Origin: Geobacillus zalihae NBRC 101842
GTDB taxonomy: Bacteria; Bacillota; Bacilli; Bacillales; Anoxybacillaceae
Reading direction: 5' to 3'
Length of the DNA: 64,000 nt
Assembly: GCF_001544135.1 (NCBI RefSeq)
Contig: NZ_BCPV01000003.1
Span: 62,001 to 126,000, forward strand
Shown: piece by piece, positions 39,889-50,636 of the stretch
How positions within the stretch are numbered: the stretch's first letter is position 1
Layout of the letters: each line of letters begins with the position of its first letter
Notes under the pieces: generated by a model
Databases searched by the model: none
Told to the model about the DNA's origin: nothing
Seen by the model: only the letters and a program-made list of their open reading frames with translations
Made by a program: the position numbers and the translations under genes

Positions 39889-42294
39889 TCACATCATCAT
39901 GTATGGGTTTGTATCAATGGTGACCATCACTCCGCCATGGGCGGCATCGGCTTGGTAGCGGTCGATGACCGCCTTGAGCGCCGCGGTCAAATTCGGCTCC
40001 CGTTTGTATTTTATCATGCATTGGTAACGATATCTATCGTGAAGACGGGCGATTGGCGAGGCAACGGGGCCGAGAACGACCGCTTCGTGCGACAAATGCT
40101 TGCGCAAATAGGCGGCGATTTTCTCCGCCGCTTTGGCTGCAGCCGGCGCTTCCTGGTGGGCGACCGTGATGAGCGTCAAGTAGTAGTACGGCGGATAGCC
40201 GTGCGCTTTGCGCAGCGCCATCTCCCGCTGGTAAAAGGCGCGGTAGTCGTGGCGGGCGGCCAGTTCAATGCTGTAGTGCTCAGGCGTATACGTCTGAATG
40301 ATCACTTCGCCGGGCAGCTCGTGCCGTCCGGCGCGCCCGCTCACTTGCGTCAACAGCTGGAACGTTTTTTCCGCGGCGCGAAAATCGGGCAAATGAAGCA
40401 TCGTGTCGGCCGCGAGCACACCAACAAGCGTGACATCCGGAAAATCAAGCCCTTTGGCGATCATTTGCGTGCCGAGCAAAATATCGGCTTCCTTGGCGGC
40501 AAAACGGGAAAGCAGCTCTTCATGCGCCCCTTTGCGGCCGGTCGTATCGACATCCATGCGGATGACGCGCGCTTTCGGCAGCAACCTCGTCAGTTCTTCT
40601 TCCACTTTTTGCGTGCCGGTCCCGAAAAAGCGGATATGTTCGCTGCCGCATGACGGACAGCGAGGGGCAAGCGGCTCTTCATGCCCGCAATAGTGGCATT
40701 TCATCCGTTCCCCGGCACGATGGTACGTCAGCGAAATGTCGCAGTGCGGACAGCGGATGACATAGCCGCAGCTGCGGCACATGACAAACGTCGAATAACC
40801 GCGTCGATTCAACAGCAACACTGCCTGCTCGCCGCGCTCAAGCCGGCGGCGCAATTCGTCAAGCAATCGGCGTGAAAACATCGAACGGTTGCCGCTTCGC
40901 AGCTCCTCGCGCATATCGACGACATGAACGTCCGGCAGGCCGCGGTCGCTGATGCGCTCCGGCAGCTCGAGCAGCTCGTACACCCCTTTGGCGGCGCGGG
41001 CGAACGTCTCAAGCGAGGGGGTGGCGCTGCCAAGCACGACCGGGCAGCTGTGGCGGCGAGCGCGGTAAATGGCGACATCGCGCGCATGATAGCGCGGCAT
41101 TTCTTCTTGCTTGTAGCTCGTCTCATGCTCCTCATCGATGATGATCATTCCCAAGTTTTCAAACGGGGCAAACACCGCCGATCGCGCCCCGACGACAAGC
41201 TGCACTTCTTTCCGGTGAATTTTCCGCCATTCGTCATATTTTTCGCCGACCGACAGCCCGCTGTGAAGCACCGCTACTTTCGAGCCGAACCGGCTTTTGA
41301 AGCGCTCGACCATTTGCGGCGTCAGCGAAATTTCCGGCACGAGAACGATCGCTTCCTTTCCTTGGCGCAACGCTTCATCAATCGCCTGCATATACACTTC
41401 CGTCTTCCCGCTGCCGGTGACGCCATACAGCAAAAACGTGCGATGCTCCCCGGCGCGCACCGAAGCGGCGATCTTCGCCAATGCCGCCTCTTGCGCCCGA
41501 GTGAGCGCCGGCGGCTCACTCGGCTGAAACGTGCGATGCTCGTACGGGTCGCGGTACACCTCGACATCGTTCAGCACCACCAATCCTTTGTCGACGAGCG
41601 CTTTCAGCGGCGCTGAGGAGACGCCAAGCACCGCTTGCAGCTCGGCAACCGGCGCCGCTTCCTCTTTTTCCAGCAAAAAGGAAAGCACCTCTTTTTGCCT
41701 TGCCGGCAGCGACCCGAGCTCCTGTTTCGCTTGTTCCGATGGAATGGCCAAAGCGGCGTGCTTCACCGTTTTCTTGCCCGCTTTTTCTTTCACCTTGTAG
41801 ACCGCCTCGAGCACACCTTGCTGCACCGCTTTTTGCGCCGCCCGCCATAAACCGGCCGCCTCAACCTCTTTCCAAGGCGCTTCCGTCCGCCCGGCAAACA
41901 GCGGCTTTACCTCATCCGGCAACCTCCCTCTCTTCTCTTCATCCGTCAAGCGGAGCGTTTTTTCATATTTCGCCCGCATCGCCGCCGGCAGCATCGCCTG
42001 GTACGCCGAAATGGCAAAACAAAGCGTCGTTTCCGTTAAATAGCGGCCAAGATCAAGCAGCTCTTCGTTTAACACCGGCACGACATCAATCACATGCTCA
42101 ATCGGTTTCAGTTGTTTGATGTCGGAATGGTCTTTCACATCAACGACAAACCCTTGCAAACGCCGCGCCCCAAACGGCACCGTCACCCGCATGCCCGGCT
42201 GGATGACGCCTTGCCAGCGCTCCGGAATCCAATAATCGAACGGGCGGTCCGTCTGCCGGGACGGGACATCGACAATCACGGATGCTACTTTCAT
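39889..42294 (-). CDS. priA: Primosomal protein N' (PriA helicase)
   Basis: Restarts replication at collapsed forks. 801 aa: N-terminal DNA-binding region (VIVDVPSRQTDRPFDYWIP), helicase motifs GVTGSGKTEVYMQ, DEEH, GSATPSLE, and eight zinc cysteines (CRSCGYVIRCPHC, CHYCG, CPSCG) near residues 510-555. ATG 42294 overlaps the coaBC stop as ATGA, with GAGG seven bases away. Confidence 0.96.
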   Translation of the reverse strand: MKVASVIVDVPSRQTDRPFDYWIPERWQGVIQPGMRVTVPFGARRLQGFVVDVKDHSDIKQLKPIEHVIDVVPVLNEELLDLGRYLTETTLCFAISAYQAMLPAAMRAKYEKTLRLTDEEKRGRLPDEVKPLFAGRTEAPWKEVEAAGLWRAAQKAVQQGVLEAVYKVKEKAGKKTVKHAALAIPSEQAKQELGSLPARQKEVLSFLLEKEEAAPVAELQAVLGVSSAPLKALVDKGLVVLNDVEVYRDPYEHRTFQPSEPPALTRAQEAALAKIAASVRAGEHRTFLLYGVTGSGKTEVYMQAIDEALRQGKEAIVLVPEISLTPQMVERFKSRFGSKVAVLHSGLSVGEKYDEWRKIHRKEVQLVVGARSAVFAPFENLGMIIIDEEHETSYKQEEMPRYHARDVAIYRARRHSCPVVLGSATPSLETFARAAKGVYELLELPERISDRGLPDVHVVDMREELRSGNRSMFSRRLLDELRRRLERGEQAVLLLNRRGYSTFVMCRSCGYVIRCPHCDISLTYHRAGERMKCHYCGHEEPLAPRCPSCGSEHIRFFGTGTQKVEEELTRLLPKARVIRMDVDTTGRKGAHEELLSRFAAKEADILLGTQMIAKGLDFPDVTLVGVLAADTMLHLPDFRAAEKTFQLLTQVSGRAGRHELPGEVIIQTYTPEHYSIELAARHDYRAFYQREMALRKAHGYPPYYYLTLITVAHQEAPAAAKAAEKIAAYLRKHLSHEAVVLGPVASPIARLHDRYRYQCMIKYKREPNLTAALKAVIDRYQADAAHGGVMVTIDTNPYMMM

Positions 42295-43496
42295 CGAATC
42301 GCCTCGATATACGCGTGAATTTCTTTTAAAATTTCCTCGGCCGCCTCGCGTTTCGTCATGAGCGGCAGCGGCCGAACGACGCCGTCGCGGCGGAAGATGG
42401 TGATGATGTTCGTATCGCCGGCAAACCCTGCCCCTTCTTCGGTGACATTGTTGGCGACGACCATATCCAACCGCTTTTCTTCAAGTTTTTTTAACGCATA
42501 CTGCTCGAGGTTGTCCGTCTCAGCGGCAAATCCAACCAAAATCTGTCCCGTTTTCCGCTCGCCAAGCGCTTTCAAGATGTCCACCGTCCGCTCCATCTCG
42601 ACGACATAACCGCCCGGCTGCTTTTTAATTTTGGAAGCCGCGACATATTTCGGCCGATAATCGGCGACCGCCGCCGCCTTGATCACGATGTCCGTTTCCG
42701 CAAACCGAGACAAAACCGCTTCATACATCTCTTCCGCCGATTCAACCGCCACCGTCTCGACGCCATCGGGTGAAGAAAGCGCCGTCGGTCCGGAGACAAG
42801 CGTCACCGAAGCGCCGAAGCGGGCCGCCGCTTCGGCGATGGCGTAGCCCATTTTGCCGCTCGAATAGTTGGAGAAATAACGGACTGGATCAAGCCTCTCC
42901 CGCGTCGGCCCAGCGGTGACAAGCACACGCTTCCCGCGAAACAGCGGCGGATCACCGGCAAAAAAGCGCTCGATATGGGCGATGATGTTCTCCGGCTCCT
43001 CGAGCCGCCCTTTGCCGATGTAGCCGCACGCCAAATAGCCTTCCGACGGCTCGATGAACCGGTAGCCGAACTTACAGAGCCGCTCCATGTTCGCCTGGAC
43101 GGCCGGATGCTCGTACATATGAACGTTCATCGCCGGAGCAATCCAGACGGGCGCTTTCGTCGCCAAAATCGTCGTCGTCACCATATTGTCGGCGATGCCG
43201 GCGGCCAGCTTCGCCATCGTATTGGCCGTCGCCGGTGCGACCAAAACGAGATCCGCCCAGTCCGCCAAATCGATATGGGCGATGACAGCCGGATCGTTTT
43301 CGGCAAACGTATCGACATACACTTCCTGGCGCGACAATGCTTGAAACGTGAGCGGTGTAATGAACTGGCACGCCCCTTCTGTCATGATCACTTTTACTTC
43401 AGCGCCGCGCTGGACGAGCTGGCTGGTGAGCGCCGCCGCCTTGTACGCCGCCACCCCCCCGGTCACACAAAGCAAAATATGTTTTCCCTTGATCAT
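42291..43496 (-). CDS. coaBC: Bifunctional CoaBC
   Basis: Phosphopantothenoylcysteine synthetase and decarboxylase in CoA synthesis. 401 aa: FMN-dependent decarboxylase half (CVTGGVAAYKA, PAMNVHMYEHPA, YLACGYIGKGRL) and ligase half (VTAGPTRERLDPVRYFSNYSSGK, AAAVADYRP, VGFAAETDN). ATG 43496 follows GGGGGGTGG. It is insulated from rpoZ by a terminator, so a separate promoter is possible. Confidence 0.96.
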   Translation of the reverse strand: MIKGKHILLCVTGGVAAYKAAALTSQLVQRGAEVKVIMTEGACQFITPLTFQALSRQEVYVDTFAENDPAVIAHIDLADWADLVLVAPATANTMAKLAAGIADNMVTTTILATKAPVWIAPAMNVHMYEHPAVQANMERLCKFGYRFIEPSEGYLACGYIGKGRLEEPENIIAHIERFFAGDPPLFRGKRVLVTAGPTRERLDPVRYFSNYSSGKMGYAIAEAAARFGASVTLVSGPTALSSPDGVETVAVESAEEMYEAVLSRFAETDIVIKAAAVADYRPKYVAASKIKKQPGGYVVEMERTVDILKALGERKTGQILVGFAAETDNLEQYALKKLEEKRLDMVVANNVTEEGAGFAGDTNIITIFRRDGVVRPLPLMTKREAAEEILKEIHAYIEAIR

Positions 43497-43513
43497 GTTG
43501 GCCACCCCCCGAC

Positions 43514-43551
43514 ATTGAAAAAAATAACAACCTAAAGCTAGGTTGTTATTT
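43514..43551 (-). terminator. Terminator overlapping the rpoZ stop
   Basis: AATAACAACCTA and TAGGTTGTTATT form a 12-bp perfect stem with a four-base loop and a T tract. The first arm begins with the rpoZ stop codon region. Confidence 0.85.
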
Positions 43552-43746
43552 TTCCTCCTCCACTAATTCGACCTTGTCACCGGCAATTTCCTCGAGCGCC
43601 TGGCCGACAAATTTTTTCGACACCGGCTTTTTCACCATCAGCTCCGCACCGTCCTGCAGCTCGCGCGCCCGTTTGGCCACCACCGTGACGAGCTTGTATT
43701 TCGAATCGACTTTTTGCATCAGCAAATCGATGGAAGGATACAGCAT
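43546..43746 (-). CDS. rpoZ: RNA polymerase omega subunit
   Basis: 66-aa omega chain that helps assemble and stabilise RNA polymerase. It has [27 protein letters not shown] and [12 protein letters not shown] 43746 lies seven bases after GGGGGTGG; the ATG at 43752 is too close to it. Coupled to gmk. Confidence 0.95.
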   Translation of the reverse strand: MLYPSIDLLMQKVDSKYKLVTVVAKRARELQDGAELMVKKPVSKKFVGQALEEIAGDKVELVEEEK

Positions 43747-43748
43747 CG

Positions 43749-44641
<893 letters not shown>

Positions 44642-44697
44642 GACACGCCCACCTGCCATATCCGATATTGTTGCCGCCAACAAGTCGTTTTAAACCG

Positions 44698-45573
44698 TTA
44701 TTCCACGTTTTGCACTTGCTCGCGCATTTTCTCAAGCACGCTTTTCATCTCAACGACTTGCGCGGCAATCAGGCTGTCGTTTGCCTTGGCGCCGATCGTG
44801 TTGACTTCCCGGTTCAACTCTTGCACCAAAAAGTCCAGTTTCCTCCCGATCGGTTCGTCCATTTCTAAGGCGTCTGCCATTTGCGCCAAATGGCTGCGGA
44901 TGCGTTTCAATTCCTCATGAATGTCCGCCTTTTCGGCAAACACCGCCACTTCTGTGAGCAGGCGCGCCTCATCGACCGGAGCGGGCGCCCATTCGCGCAG
45001 GCGGCGCGCAAGCCGCTCGCGGTATTGTTCAATCACAAGCGGCGCCCGCTGTTCAATAGCTTCCACCCCGGCTTCGACTTCATGAAGACGGGCGCGCAAA
45101 TCCGCGGCAAGCGCCTCCCCTTCGCGCCGGCGCATGGCCACAAGTGCCTTTGCCGCTTCATCGACAGCGGCCAAAAGCAGCGGCTCGACCTCCTCGTTCG
45201 CTCCTTCCTCTTCCACAACTTCGACCGCCCCATCAAGCCGAAGCAGCTCGGCCGCCGTCACGCTGCCGTCAACGGCAAATCGCTTTGCGGCTTCCTGCAC
45301 TCCGGCCCAATACTGGCCAAGCAAATCCCAATCGATATGTACGCTCCGTTTCACAAGCCCTTCTCCGGCGATCGTGACGAACACTTCCACTTTTCCGCGC
45401 CGCACGTACGGTGAAATTGCTTTTTTTATTTTATCCTCAAACACGAGCCATTGTCTAGGGAGGCGAATGGAAATTTCACAAAACCGGTGGTTGACCGATT
45501 TCATTTCCACCGCCACCATCAAACGATCCGTTTTTTTCGTGCTTGCGCCAAAACCAGTCATGCTGTAAACCAT
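44698..45573 (-). CDS. yloC: YicC/YloC family endoribonuclease
   Basis: 291 aa of the YicC family; E. coli YicC is an endoribonuclease acting on small RNAs. Features are the MVYSMTGFGAS start, VEMKSVNHRF, and the C-terminal DIHEELKRIRSHLAQ and GRKLDFLVQELNREVNT. ATG 45573 follows GGATGTGAT. Head of the remA-gmk-rpoZ cluster. Confidence 0.93.
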   Translation of the reverse strand: MVYSMTGFGASTKKTDRLMVAVEMKSVNHRFCEISIRLPRQWLVFEDKIKKAISPYVRRGKVEVFVTIAGEGLVKRSVHIDWDLLGQYWAGVQEAAKRFAVDGSVTAAELLRLDGAVEVVEEEGANEEVEPLLLAAVDEAAKALVAMRRREGEALAADLRARLHEVEAGVEAIEQRAPLVIEQYRERLARRLREWAPAPVDEARLLTEVAVFAEKADIHEELKRIRSHLAQMADALEMDEPIGRKLDFLVQELNREVNTIGAKANDSLIAAQVVEMKSVLEKMREQVQNVE

Positions 45574-45605
45574 ATCATCACATCCGTTGTTGCCTTGATG
45601 AAAAA

Positions 45606-45641
45606 GAAAAGGTCATAGAGCGTTGCTCTATCACCTTTTTT
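45606..45641. terminator. Bidirectional terminator between yloB and yloC
   Basis: AAGGTcATAGAGC and GCTCTATcACCTT pair around a three-base loop, with T runs on both strands. It ends yloB transcripts; a TATAAT (complement of 45642-45647) is upstream for yloC, so it may also act as a yloC leader hairpin. Confidence 0.7.
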
Positions 45642-45661
45642 ATTATAACATATCCATCCTT

Positions 45662-48334
45662 TTATTTTCTCATAAAAAGCGAGCCAGCAAACAAAAATGT
45701 CGGCAGGGCGGACAAGCCAATGATGAGCAGCCAATCGACCGCTGCGAGCGGCTTCGTATGGAACACTGCGGCAAGCGGTGGGTAATAGATGACGACAACG
45801 AGCAAAAGCAGCGACACGATCACCGCCGCGACAAGGTATATGTTCCCGAACGGACTGCGGTCAAAAACCGAACGATCGCAGCGGCAGTCGAACACATGGA
45901 TCAATTGGGCCAACACAAGCGTCGCAAACGCCGCCGTCTGGGCGTAAACGAGATCCTCGCCGCTCCGTTCATAGGCGGTCAGAAACGCAGCCAGCGTAAC
46001 AACGCCGATCAAAAAGCCGCGGCTTACGATTTTCCAGCCGAGCCCGCGGGCGAACACCCCTTCATCGGGACGGCGCGGCGGCCGCTTCATCACGTTTTCT
46101 TCTGGTTGGTCGAGCCCGAGCGCCATGGCTGGCAAACCGTCGGTGACAAGATTGACCCATAAAATTTGAATCGGCACGAGCGGCAGCGGCAAGGCAAGCA
46201 GCATCGCAAACAACATGACGAGAATTTCCCCGACGTTCGAGGCGAGCAAGTAGCGGATAAACTTGCGAATGTTTTCGTAAATGTTGCGCCCCTCTTCGAT
46301 CGCGGCCTCAATCGTCGCAAAGTTGTCATCCAACAAAACGAGCGACGCCGCCTCTTTCGCCACTTCCGTCCCCGACCGGCCCATCGCGACGCCGATATCC
46401 GCCGCTTTCAACGCCGGCGCGTCGTTCACCCCGTCGCCGGTCATGGCGACAATATGACCGCGGCGCTTAAAGGCGTTGACAATTTTCAGCTTATGCTCCG
46501 GGGAGACGCGGGCAAACACGTAAATATTATCGACCTCGCGTTCGAGCTCATCGACCGACAGCTTCGACAACGTCGCCCCATCCATCACTTTTCCGCCAGG
46601 CGGCAGCACGCCAAGCTGTTTGGCGATGGCGGTGGCTGTCAACACATGGTCGCCGGTGATCATCACCGTTTTCATGCCTGCCTCTTTGCATCGCGCCACT
46701 GCTTGCTTCACCTCAGGGCGCGGCGGATCGATCATGCCGGCGACGCCGAGAAACCGAAGCTTTGTCTCCGCATCCTTCTCCGACTCGATCCGTTCCGTTT
46801 CCGCAAGCGGCCGATACGCGACGGCGATCGTGCGCAAGGCGGAAGACGCCATGTGGCGAATCGCCTTCTCAATCGTCTCTTTCCACGCCGGGGTCAGCGC
46901 CTGCTCGCGCCCGTTCCATTCCAGGCGGTCCGCCCGCTCAAGCAGCACATCGGGCGCCCCTTTCGTCACAACGAACCGCCGCCCGTTCCGGTCGCGAATG
47001 ATGACCGTCATCATTTTCCGCTCGGAATCAAACGGAAACTCCTGTTCGATCGTGTACTCACGCAAAAGCATTCCTTTCGCCAATCCAGCTTTGGCCGCCG
47101 CGACCAGCAGCGCTCCTTCCGTCGGATCGCCGTCGACGTAACGCCGGCCGTTTTCCTCTTTCAACTCCGAACTATTGCAAAGCACCCCCATTGTCAATAG
47201 GCGAGCGAGCTGGGGAACGCGGTTCGGATCAACCGTCCGGCCGCGTTCAGAAAACTCGCCATCCGTTTCAAGACCAACGCCGCTTACCGCAAATGTCCGC
47301 CCGCCTGCCCATACTTGCGTGACGGTCATCATGTTTTCCGTCATCGTCCCCGTTTTGTCGGAACAAATGACCGAAGCGCAGCCGAGCGTTTCCACCGCCG
47401 GAAGCTTGCGGACGATGGCGTTCCGTTTGATCATCCGCTGCACGCCAAGCGCCAACACAACCGTCACAATGGCCGGCAACCCCTCCGGAATGGCGGCGAC
47501 CGCGAGCGACACACCAGCCAAAAACATTTCATACAGGTCGTGCCCTTGAATGACACCTACGGCCACGACCGCTGCCGTCAGCACCAATGCGACGACAAGC
47601 AAAATTTTCCCAAGCTGCTCGAGTCGGCGCTGGAGCGGGGTTGCCCCCGCATCCGCCTCTTCGAGCATCGTCGCGATTTGTCCCATCGCTGTTTTCATCC
47701 CAGTGGCGATGACAATCCCGACCCCATTCCCTCTTGTCACGAGCGTCCCCATAAACGCCATATTGTGCAAATCGCCGAGCGACGCCTGTTTCGTATGAAG
47801 CGGGGCGGCCGATTTGGCTACGGGCACCGATTCGCCCGTCAAGGCGGATTCCTCGATTTCCATCCCGCTCGTCTCAATCAAGCGGATGTCGGCCCCGACC
47901 CGGTCGCCGCTTGCCAGCCTCACGACATCACCGACGACAAGCTCGCGCGCCGGAATTTTCACCCACCTGCCATCGCGCCGCACAACCGCTTGCGGAGCGG
48001 ACAACCGTTTTAAGGCGGCAAGCGACTTTTCCGCCCGCCGCTCCTGGATAAACCCCAGGATGGCGTTCATGATCACGATGACGACAATCGCCACCGCATC
48101 CACATACTCGCCTAAAAACGCGGAAATCACCGTCGCCAAAAGCAACACAAGCACCATAAAATCTTGAAACTGGCGAAAAAAGACAACGATGGCCGACTCC
48201 TTCTTCCCTTCCGCCAGCTCGTTGTACCCGAACTGCCGCAGCCGTTTTTCCGCCTCCGCCGCAGTAAGCCCGGTCTTGACATTCGTCTTCGTCTCGTGCG
48301 CGACATCGCTTGCCGCGAGCGTATGCCATTGCAT
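45662..48334 (-). CDS. yloB: P-type calcium-transporting ATPase
   Basis: 890-aa SERCA-like cation ATPase; B. subtilis YloB pumps calcium and is expressed in sporulation. Cation-ATPase N-domain, TGES, PEGLPA in the fourth helix, phosphorylation site SDKTGTMTEN, KGAPD, MITGDH, MTGDGVNDAPALK, and six C-terminal membrane helices. ATG 48334 follows GGAGGGAG. Divergent from rqcH. Confidence 0.94.
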   Translation of the reverse strand: MQWHTLAASDVAHETKTNVKTGLTAAEAEKRLRQFGYNELAEGKKESAIVVFFRQFQDFMVLVLLLATVISAFLGEYVDAVAIVVIVIMNAILGFIQERRAEKSLAALKRLSAPQAVVRRDGRWVKIPARELVVGDVVRLASGDRVGADIRLIETSGMEIEESALTGESVPVAKSAAPLHTKQASLGDLHNMAFMGTLVTRGNGVGIVIATGMKTAMGQIATMLEEADAGATPLQRRLEQLGKILLVVALVLTAAVVAVGVIQGHDLYEMFLAGVSLAVAAIPEGLPAIVTVVLALGVQRMIKRNAIVRKLPAVETLGCASVICSDKTGTMTENMMTVTQVWAGGRTFAVSGVGLETDGEFSERGRTVDPNRVPQLARLLTMGVLCNSSELKEENGRRYVDGDPTEGALLVAAAKAGLAKGMLLREYTIEQEFPFDSERKMMTVIIRDRNGRRFVVTKGAPDVLLERADRLEWNGREQALTPAWKETIEKAIRHMASSALRTIAVAYRPLAETERIESEKDAETKLRFLGVAGMIDPPRPEVKQAVARCKEAGMKTVMITGDHVLTATAIAKQLGVLPPGGKVMDGATLSKLSVDELEREVDNIYVFARVSPEHKLKIVNAFKRRGHIVAMTGDGVNDAPALKAADIGVAMGRSGTEVAKEAASLVLLDDNFATIEAAIEEGRNIYENIRKFIRYLLASNVGEILVMLFAMLLALPLPLVPIQILWVNLVTDGLPAMALGLDQPEENVMKRPPRRPDEGVFARGLGWKIVSRGFLIGVVTLAAFLTAYERSGEDLVYAQTAAFATLVLAQLIHVFDCRCDRSVFDRSPFGNIYLVAAVIVSLLLLVVVIYYPPLAAVFHTKPLAAVDWLLIIGLSALPTFLFAGSLFMRK

Positions 48335-48648
48335 CTGTCTCCCTCCGTCCTTCCATTTTTTCGCACGCCGTTCCCGCTTCTCTATGCTTATTCATACATG
48401 TCCCAAAAAATGATAGTCCCCGCCATGATGTTTAGCGACACAAACATAAGGAGTCGTGGGGCCCTTTGCCACGCCATCTCCCCCATAAGGGAAAAAATCG
48501 TGTCAAAAAAGCGGGCCTCCCCATTTTATGCAACATGTTCGTCGGGCATCTTCGTCCGTCTTCAGGTAATATTCAAAGAAATGTTCAAAACGGCGGGTCG
48601 TATGGTAAGATCGAAATAGCAAACAAACGAAATAGAAAGGTGTTTTCC
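48335..48648. other. yloB-rqcH divergent spacer
   Basis: A 314-bp gap with no gene. It holds a small hairpin CGTGG/CCACG (48455-48473), a repeated CATAAGG (about 48445 and 48484), and a plus-strand promoter candidate TTCAAA-16-TAAGAT upstream of rqcH (about 48585-48612). Confidence 0.5.
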
Positions 48649-50388
48649 ATGTCCTTTGACGGAGTGTTTACGTACGCCATTGTCGGTGAACTCGAAGAGG
48701 CGCTTGCGGGCGGGCGGATCACGAAAATCCACCAGCCGTCGGCGTATGAGATCGTGCTGCTTGTGCGCGCCCGGGGCCATAACCATAAAGTGATGCTGTC
48801 GGCGCATCCGACGTACGCCCGCGTCCATTTGACAAACGAAACGTACAACAACCCATCCGAGCCGCCGATGTTTTGCATGCGGCTGCGCAAACAGTTGGAA
48901 GGAAGCATCATCGAGTCGGTCCGTCAAGTCGATTTCGACCGCATCATCGTCATGGACACAAAAGGCCGCGATGAACTCGGCGATCTGCAGACGAAGCGGC
49001 TCATCATTGAAGTGATGGGCCGCCATAGCAACATCATCCTCGTTGATGCATCGACCAACACGATCATCGACAGCCTGAAGCATTTGCCGCCGTCGGTCAA
49101 CCGCTACCGGACGGTGCTTCCCGGGCATCCGTACGTCGCTCCGCCGACGCACGGCAAGCTGAATCCGCTTGAAGCGACGGAAGAAACGGTGCTGAAAAAA
49201 CTTGATTTTCACGCCGGCAAGCTCGCCCAACAGCTTGTTTCCGCCTTCAGCGGCATTTCGCCGCTATTTGCCAATGAGGCGGTGTTCCGCGCTGGACTCG
49301 CCAACCGGACGACGCTGCCGAAAAGCTTCCTCGCGCTCATCGATGACGTTCGGCGCCGCCGCTTTGCCCCGATGATGTACACGAACGGGGAAAAAGAATG
49401 GTTTTACGTTTTGCCGCTTAAGCACTTACAAATCGAAGGCCAACCGTTTGCGAGTGCAAGCGAGCTACTCGACCGCTTTTATTTCGGCAAGGCCGAGCGC
49501 GACCGCGTCAAGCAGCAAGCCCATGACATCGAGCGGCTCATGGCGAACGAAAAGGCGAAAAACGAGAAAAAGCTCCTAAAGCTCGAACAGACGCTCGAAG
49601 AAGCAAAGAAAGCCGACGTTTATCGACTGTACGGCGAACTGCTCACCGCCCATTTGTACGCCGCAAAGCGCGGCATGACGGAAATCGAGGTCGCAAACTA
49701 CTACGACGAAAACGGAGGCACGGTCACCATTCCGCTCGACCCGCAAAAATCGCCGTCCGAGAACGCGCAGCAGTACTTTCAAAAATACCAAAAAGCGAAA
49801 AACTCGTTCGCCGTCGTGCAACAACAAATCGAGCGGACGAAAGAAGACATCGCCTATTGCGACACGATTTTAAGCCAGCTCGAAACCGCCTCGCCGAAAG
49901 ATGTCGAGGAAATCCGCGACGAGCTCATTGAACAAGGCTATTTGCGCCCGCGCGCGGCGAAAGGAGCAAAAAAGCGCAAACCAACCGCGCCCGAGCTTGA
50001 CCGCTACGTCGCAAGCGACGGCACGGAAATACTCGTTGGCAAAAACAACAAACAAAACGATTATCTCACAACAAAGCTGGCCCATAAGGACGATGTTTGG
50101 CTGCATGTGAAAAACATTCCCGGCTCGCACGTCGTCATCCGGAACAAGCAGCCGTCTGACGAGACGCTCTTGGAAGCGGCGAATCTCGCCGCCTACTTCA
50201 GCAAAGCCCGCCACTCCGGATCCGTGCCTGTCGACTACACGCGCATCCGCTATGTAAAAAAACCGAGCGGCGCCAAGCCGGGATTTGTCATTTACGAACA
50301 CGAGCAAACGCTCTACGTCACACCGGATGAAGAACTCGTCCGCGCCATGAAACAACGGCAAAAAGAACAAGCGGCGAAACCATCGTAA
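48649..50388 (+). CDS. rqcH: Ribosome quality control protein RqcH (FbpA/YloA)
   Basis: 579-aa NFACT protein that binds obstructed 50S subunits and recruits tRNA-Ala to add C-terminal alanine tails. Order: NFACT-N (MSFDGVFTYAIVGEL, GRHSNIILVD), the Asp97-Arg98 pair needed for tRNA-Ala binding (VDFDRI), coiled-coil M (about 290-430) and C-terminal NFACT-R (DVWLHVKNIPGSHVVIRN). ATG 48649 follows AAAGGTG. The plus-strand orientation is opposite to its neighbours. Confidence 0.96.
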   Translation: MSFDGVFTYAIVGELEEALAGGRITKIHQPSAYEIVLLVRARGHNHKVMLSAHPTYARVHLTNETYNNPSEPPMFCMRLRKQLEGSIIESVRQVDFDRIIVMDTKGRDELGDLQTKRLIIEVMGRHSNIILVDASTNTIIDSLKHLPPSVNRYRTVLPGHPYVAPPTHGKLNPLEATEETVLKKLDFHAGKLAQQLVSAFSGISPLFANEAVFRAGLANRTTLPKSFLALIDDVRRRRFAPMMYTNGEKEWFYVLPLKHLQIEGQPFASASELLDRFYFGKAERDRVKQQAHDIERLMANEKAKNEKKLLKLEQTLEEAKKADVYRLYGELLTAHLYAAKRGMTEIEVANYYDENGGTVTIPLDPQKSPSENAQQYFQKYQKAKNSFAVVQQQIERTKEDIAYCDTILSQLETASPKDVEEIRDELIEQGYLRPRAAKGAKKRKPTAPELDRYVASDGTEILVGKNNKQNDYLTTKLAHKDDVWLHVKNIPGSHVVIRNKQPSDETLLEAANLAAYFSKARHSGSVPVDYTRIRYVKKPSGAKPGFVIYEHEQTLYVTPDEELVRAMKQRQKEQAAKPS

Positions 50389-50476
50389 ACCCGCCCCAAT
50401 GACCGCCCAACACGGCATCGGGCGATTCGCGCGAACTCCCGCAAACCGAAACAGTCTAGTGCCGCATCAAAGACAA

Positions 50477-50521
50477 CGGGCTGTCTGTAAGACCAGCTGC
50501 ATTGGCCTTATGGACAGCCCG
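50477..50521. repeat. Imperfect inverted repeat after rqcH
   Basis: CGGGCTGTCtGTAAGaCCA and its near mirror form a 19-position hairpin around a seven-base centre. The minus-strand arm GGGCTGTCCATAAGG resembles insertion-sequence ends. It may be an rqcH transcript end or two abutted IS ends. Confidence 0.45.
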
Positions 50522-50606
50522 CTTTGCAAACTTGTCGAGTCAACCACAAGCCGCCATCGCGAATGCAATTTGTTATCTTCAATCATCGTTGCCGTTTTGG
50601 ATATGG

Positions 50607-50612
50607 TATAAT
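50607..50612 (+). promoter_or_regulatory. Extended -10 upstream of the Uma2 gene
   Basis: TGGTATAAT, an extended -10, lies 25 bp before the start. No clear -35 is present. Confidence 0.55.
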
Positions 50613-50636
50613 AATGAAAAAAGCGAGGGAGATCCG

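Noticed and set aside
48335-48648. Possible small protein gene between yloB and rqcH
   Set aside because: Short frames there lack ribosome sites and one simply runs into rqcH as an upstream extension.
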